From Clytia hemisphaerica (Eukaryota; Cnidaria; Hydrozoa; Leptothecata; Clytiidae): 64,000 nt of DNA. Below are positions 60,001-64,000 of this stretch, piece by piece (the first letter of the stretch is position 1; each line of letters begins with the position of its first letter). The translations under genes and the position numbers were made by a program. The stretch is taken from contig CACVBU010000064.1 in NCBI GenBank assembly GCA_902728285.1, forward strand, positions 186,001-250,000, given 5' to 3'. The notes below the pieces were generated by a model. That model saw only the letters and a program-made list of their open reading frames with translations. It made no database searches and had not been told where the DNA came from.

Positions 60001-60570
60001 CGCGCTTACATTTAAAGCACGCCATGTTTTACTTCAAATAAACGCCCCTCTTATGAGAAAAGGTTTTCTCTAAACGCCCACCTCAAATAAATGTCCGCTT
60101 CAAAATCAATGTTTTCCCTCTAGTGGAGTCCCGGGGCGTTTATTTGAAGTATAAAGGTATTCACATTTTTGCAGTAGATTCAATATTGCATTTTTTTGAC
60201 AAAAAATTATGTACACTTGTCATTGTTTGACGCCTCAGATTTTTTTTGTAGTTTTTTTTCAAAAGAGCCTTCCAAATAAAGATTTAAATGATTGTATGAT
60301 GAAAAGAATGTTGACAGCATTTCGATAGCTGGTACTTTTGTGAAATTTGAATAAAGAAACTTTTAAACAGAAATTAAAAAAGGAAAAATTGCAGTTTTGA
60401 ATTGACGATTAATGTAAAATTTTCAGCGTGTGGTAGAGATGGTGTGGTCCATTTGTGGGATTGTGGGACAGCCAGCTCATTATGCAAGATTGAAGATGAA
60501 ACAAAAAATGTCATCAACGCTTGTGATCTGTCATCTCATCAGTGGCAAAGCGATACTATGGTCGGTAGAA
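57058..60570 (+). CDS. PAAF1: Proteasomal ATPase-associated factor 1 (WD40), eight exons, C-terminus not found
   Basis: Exons 57058-57131, 57303-57343, 57826-57935, 58462-58545, 59160-59258, 59480-59630, 59934-59978 and 60427-60570 keep frame and encode about 249 residues; the human protein is about 392. PAAF1 binds Rpt ATPases of the 19S regulator and controls 26S assembly (yeast Rpn14). Recognisable blocks are NEKAWVVC, WD repeats SMNISPGGSLGVSSSEDGAL with YVWQ, HVSEVTHCRFFPSGMVVLSG with LKIWS, AIIDRGRNVI and SCGRDGVVHLWDCG. The exon ending at 60570 has a good GTAAGT donor after MVGR, but no continuing exon can be placed before the opposite-strand gene. A trailing exon at 60736 (frame NVSTHTDPI, then stop) is possible but lacks family similarity. 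Missing are the last two to three WD repeats. An alternative start is the ATG at 57067. Confidence 0.9.
57977..58138. repeat. Internally deleted copy of the repeat at 20670-21255, in a PAAF1 intron
   Basis: Shares TCGTTTGCTTACTCATCA, a stretch around AACATTGGTCAGAAAG, and the end ACACTTATGTAAAAATAAAA with the LDB-intron copy. Confidence 0.6.
58663..58725. repeat. GCGTTTATTCGAA inverted repeat, copy a
   Basis: ACTTCGAGTAAACGCCCC and GGGGGCGTTTATTCGAA face each other over about 25 bases, in a PAAF1 intron. Confidence 0.6.
58990..59130. repeat. GCGTTTATTCGAA inverted repeat, copy b
   Basis: TACTTCGAATATACGCCCCC near 58993 and GGGGGCGTTTATTCGAAGGA near 59084, with two further direct copies of GGCGTTTATT (59035 and 59107). 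It ends about 30 bp before the PAAF1 exon at 59160. Confidence 0.65.
60030..60152. mobile_element. GCGTTTATTTGAAGTA MITE, copy c, with TA flanks
   Basis: TACTTCAAATAAACGCCCC at 60031 and GGGGCGTTTATTTGAAGTA ending about 60151 are exact inverted repeats. They may include a TA target duplication. About 120 bp, in a PAAF1 intron. Confidence 0.75.
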
Positions 60571-61021
60571 GTAAGTCTTCTTTCTTAATCGTTTCATACC
60601 ATATCATTTTCAGTGTTACCCTGAAATTATGTTACCAAAATGGACCTAACCCTCTGTAAACGAATCCCCGAACATTTATAGGTGCAAACGCGAATTCATT
60701 AGTGGTTATCTTGGTGATTAATTTGATTTCCCTAGATGTATCAACTCACACTGATCCCATTTAAAGATATCTTTTCGAGGATTGTGGCTCTTTTTTGTAG
60801 AAAGATTTCGGTTAGGTGTTTCGTTATTGTAAGTCTTTATTCGTGGAAGAAATCTTAGAAACAATGATACTTTTAGATTTTTCAGATTAAATAGATAAGA
60901 AATTTTGTGTGTTAAGAGTTTAATAGTGATGTCGTTTTTCTTAGCCAAATCAAGAGAAACTGCTATGGTATAAAGAATTTTTAAATTCATCCCTTTACGC
61001 AAATTACCGCAAATTTTCTTC
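60571..61021. other. Short interval between PAAF1 exon 8 and the GPCR 3' end
   Basis: No PAAF1-like exon recognised on the plus strand. The left part of the GPCR 3' UTR (minus) presumably lies here. Confidence 0.4.
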
Positions 61022-63598
61022 CTATCGACTTGAAGAGCTCTTCGTCATTTCCTCAACTCTTTGTCGTAATTCTGAAAGTCTTTTCTCTTGAAAATACAAC
61101 TTTGTATTTTGTTTTGGGTAAAGTACGATTCTTAACGCTTTTTGGCCATACATCACGAGCCAAACGGCCAAAGTATTGAACACTATGGTCACATACTGAT
61201 AAATCTCTTGTTGAATTGGCTCTTGAAAAAGTGATAGGACATACATCACTATAAGCATAATGGTTGAAGTCAAAGCTGCATATATCAGACACATTCCATC
61301 GTTCATAACACTTGGCAAGTGTCTTCCACGAAATGCTTGAACAAAACAACCGATTTGCAAGAACAAGATCAAACCAGCTATAATGTTAACATGAAAAACA
61401 GTATCACAGTAATGTATTCTCTGCATTTTGGACATATCCAGGTACATAGAGCAAGTGGGTCTAATTTCACCAGAAATTACCAGTAAAGTATTTTCTGAGA
61501 CTATAGATATGAAAATGAATAAGATCTGCTTTTGAACAGTTCTTTTTGCTTCTTTTTCGGTTACCGGCACTTTACTGAGAAAGGCTTGTAAGATTTTATG
61601 CGATTTCACAAACACGATACTAATGTTGAGGGTGTATAACACACTGATAGCTGTGATTCGTATGAAGCAGTTACTGTTTGAAGGTGTTAATATTTGAAAT
61701 ATGCATGAAGTAACGAATACTGCCTGGATAACGCTCAAATGAGTCATTGAAAATTTATAATCAGCTGTCAGGACGATAGGTGTATTGCGCTTCCAGATGA
61801 AAATTGAAATCGTCGCTAGGGTCACACAACTGCCAATAAAAGAAAGTCCCAAGAGAGATTTGAACGGCCTCATTGTCAGGATACGAGGATATACGTCTGT
61901 ATAAGGGTCAATACATTTAGTACGATATCCGTTATCAATGCTGAACTTCCCACTACATGGTATACATCGATCACCAATGGTTGACTTGTAATGATTAACA
62001 GGACATAAATCACACCTCCATCCATAACCTCCTGGTATTTCACCGTACACTTTATATCTTCCAGCTCCACATGTCATGTTTGGGCAATGAGTACTTGTGT
62101 CTTTTTCTATTTTATTAGCATAGACCCTGTATGTTGTATAATAGAAATTTCTGTAATCTTCTCTGACATTGGTCCACTGCTGTGGCTGCTTGTAAATTTT
62201 TAGTTTAGTTTTTATATATGTCGTTATACGTTTAAATTCTCGCAGTTGATATGCTATATCGCCGACATCGGAATTGAATATAAGTTGAGTATTGGTGTAC
62301 CAAAGATTTGAAAATAGATTATCGAACTCGTATAACATGCATTTTGGCAGGTGGTCAATTTTCCGGTTTGTTCCAGCTGAGAGCGATCGGCGGTAACCGT
62401 ACGGGTCTTTTCCTCCTAATCTTTTTCGATCGTAATCCAAAATGTCGTAAAATGTTCTTGGATAGAATCGTAAATTACCACGGAGATTGTTGAATAGATA
62501 TCTGATATCAACATCGTGTGTCAGAATGGGGATCCCAGTTTGATCGAAAAGTTTTTTGATACGCCATAATGTTCCTGTTTGAATAAGAAAATGAAGATAT
62601 TTTGATGTCAGAGAATTGTCGTAAATTTCATGAATGGTCCATAAATTCGTAAAATAAGACGACTGTTCAGAATTTTTTTAGTTTTTTACAAAAATAGTTT
62701 TCTACAAATGCTATTTCCTTAATTCAAAATAAATCTTACTGTTTTTTTTCCTTGTAGAAAAAGACTAGCATAAGAGAAATTATTACATATTACATTTTGA
62801 TTTAAATACGATGATAAATATCTACTTACCTCTCAGAAAACGATCTCTACCAAATAGTATAACCGCTGGCTTTTGGTGGCCCCTCAGAAAAGTCAAATTG
62901 AAATCGTTTATACTGTTCAATTCTCTAGCTTCAAGATGGTGAAATTGTACGCATTTTTGATTTTCGACGAGTCTTTTTATACTGTTCTCATAGTAGATAT
63001 GATAGGGAAAGAAATCATCTCCGTCTGTTATTGAGACTAGGAGTAAATCTTCCCATTGGAAAGTTTCTACCAAGTGTAATAAATGATTTGTGTAGTAATA
63101 TAACTTGGGAGAAAAGAACATGCCATCTTGTTGCTGAACGAGCTCAAATAAATGTACTGGTGTATCTGTGAACGAGAAAATATCATAAACATGACGACTC
63201 ATTTCTGGTGCCATGTGAGTATACACGAAAGCTACTATAGATTCACTAACATTGTTTGATACGTCGGGAAATTCAAATTTAGCATCCAATAGAAGTTCAA
63301 TGGATATTTTTATCAATCGTTGTCGGTCGTTACAAACGTCGTATTCAACGTATCTGAAAAGTCGATCAGGGTTTTTGAACTTTTCGAATCTTGAGTCTTT
63401 CGTATGATCTTGTATGATCTCTGGAATCAAATTACTGTAGAATTTGGCATCTAGATTTCTTGAACTCTGATATGTAGAGTTTTGACAAATAGAGAATATA
63501 CCGATGTGGTAGAAAGTCAGATCTGATGAGTAGCTTTCTAGAGCTGTCAGCGAAATAATCAGAATCACTAGCAGGTGTCGGTTATTCATTGTTGTCAT
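61022..63598 (-). CDS. Class C-type G-protein-coupled receptor with unusual ectodomain, two exons
   Basis: Exons 62830-63598 and 61022-62574 (minus; donor GTAAGT, acceptor CAG) join in frame to 773 residues. A signal peptide (about residues 1-25) is followed by about 390 extracellular residues. A cysteine-rich segment at about 420-478 (CPNMTCGAGRYK, CDLCPVNHYKS, CIPCSGKFSIDNGYRTKC) resembles the cysteine-rich domain before the membrane in metabotropic-glutamate-type receptors. Seven hydrophobic helices lie at about 495-516, 533-552, 560-580, 604-624, 650-671, 685-703 and 716-732. QAFRGRHLPSVMNDG before TM6 parallels the conserved mGluR intracellular loop 3. The C-tail ends in a heptad-like EKRLSELRQRVEEM, a possible coiled coil as in GABA-B receptors. 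The ectodomain is short for a full Venus-flytrap and I cannot match it; ligand unknown. It is read opposite to PAAF1. The start is either Met1 or Met4. Confidence 0.85.
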
Positions 63599-64000
63599 GG
63601 GTTCACTTACGTTGTTTTAGAAATGTACCCGTCTTAAAAAAACTTTGTCTTTGGATGTAAAGACTGTATAATTTTATCCAGTTAATCTCCAAAACAAATC
63701 TTCAGTGAAATATTTTTTTTGCAAATTCAATTTTTAAATAGATCCAATGCGGCCTCTGACGACTCTCCCGCTAGTTCCATGGGAAATTATGATAAAAAAA
63801 GTCGACCAGAAATGAATTAAATGAGATTTATATCATTTATTTCGCGATATTTCAAAAAAGATTTCGTAACGTTTGTGTCCTTTCGAATCTCTACGTGAAA
63901 TTTAATTTCAAAATATTCAATTTGAAAACTTTAAATAAAAATGTTAATATATCAAATAAATAAGCGAGAAAAAAAGACGTTCACCAATTTTAGCCTTTAT
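63599..64000. other. Upstream region of the GPCR gene
   Basis: AT-rich sequence, presumed promoter/5' UTR of the minus-strand receptor. No exon of PAAF1 or other gene is recognised before the window edge. Confidence 0.4.

Noticed and set aside
60736..60767. Terminal PAAF1 exon (NVSTHTDPI then stop)
   Set aside because: The acceptor and phase fit, but the nine residues resemble nothing in the family and the donor-acceptor choice is weak; kept only as a possibility.

Overview
The window is nuclear DNA of an invertebrate animal. The protein genes have spliceosomal introns with GT-AG borders and encode metazoan proteins (LIM-domain-binding protein, DCAF6, class C GPCR). The DNA is AT-rich, and the introns and intergenic space are packed with short inverted-repeat transposons. 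The species cannot be fixed from sequence alone. An early-branching animal such as a sponge or cnidarian fits the mix of elements (a Penelope-like GIY-YIG fragment, jockey/CR1-like LINE, piggyBac-, mariner- and hAT-like MITEs), but this is inference.

Layout. 1-13.9 kb is repeats only: an imperfect palindrome (1-733), a 29-bp satellite with a 203-bp higher-order period (1057-2260), a decayed LINE (3024-5237, minus), a 2.26-kb foldback element with a 5-bp target duplication (6694-8951), and duplicated AT-rich blocks. A small secreted-peptide-like ORF lies at 5351-5632. From 14.0 to 25.5 kb three genes are read on the minus strand: intronless acylaminoacyl-peptidase APEH (14007-16136), a LIM-domain-binding protein with a polyglutamine tail (18501-23332, first exon uncertain), and intronless Cu/Zn superoxide dismutase (25014-25466). 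From 25.5 to 39.5 kb there is a second repeat field: TTAA-flanked and other MITEs, a retroelement ORF broken by frameshifts and split by a MITE, a Penelope-type GIY-YIG fragment inside an inverted duplication, a 4.7-kb mariner-ended element holding an array of covarying hairpins, and hAT-like and palindromic elements.

From 39.8 to 60.6 kb three plus-strand genes follow: RTF2 (39775-44977; intron 1 holds at least four nested or adjacent inverted-repeat elements), DCAF6 (47094-55330; nine exons, 846 aa) and PAAF1 (57058-60570; eight exons, lacking the C-terminal third). On the minus strand at 61022-63598 is a two-exon, 773-residue class C-type GPCR with an unusual extracellular domain. It lies where the rest of PAAF1 would be expected.

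The genes have no shared pathway beyond a loose ubiquitin/proteasome theme (DCAF6, PAAF1, and APEH, which acts after proteolysis). Clustering is probably coincidental. No rRNA, tRNA, CRISPR or prokaryotic operon structure was recognised. Exon borders were placed by hand from GT/AG sites, preserved reading frame and remembered family similarity. They have not been tested against transcripts.
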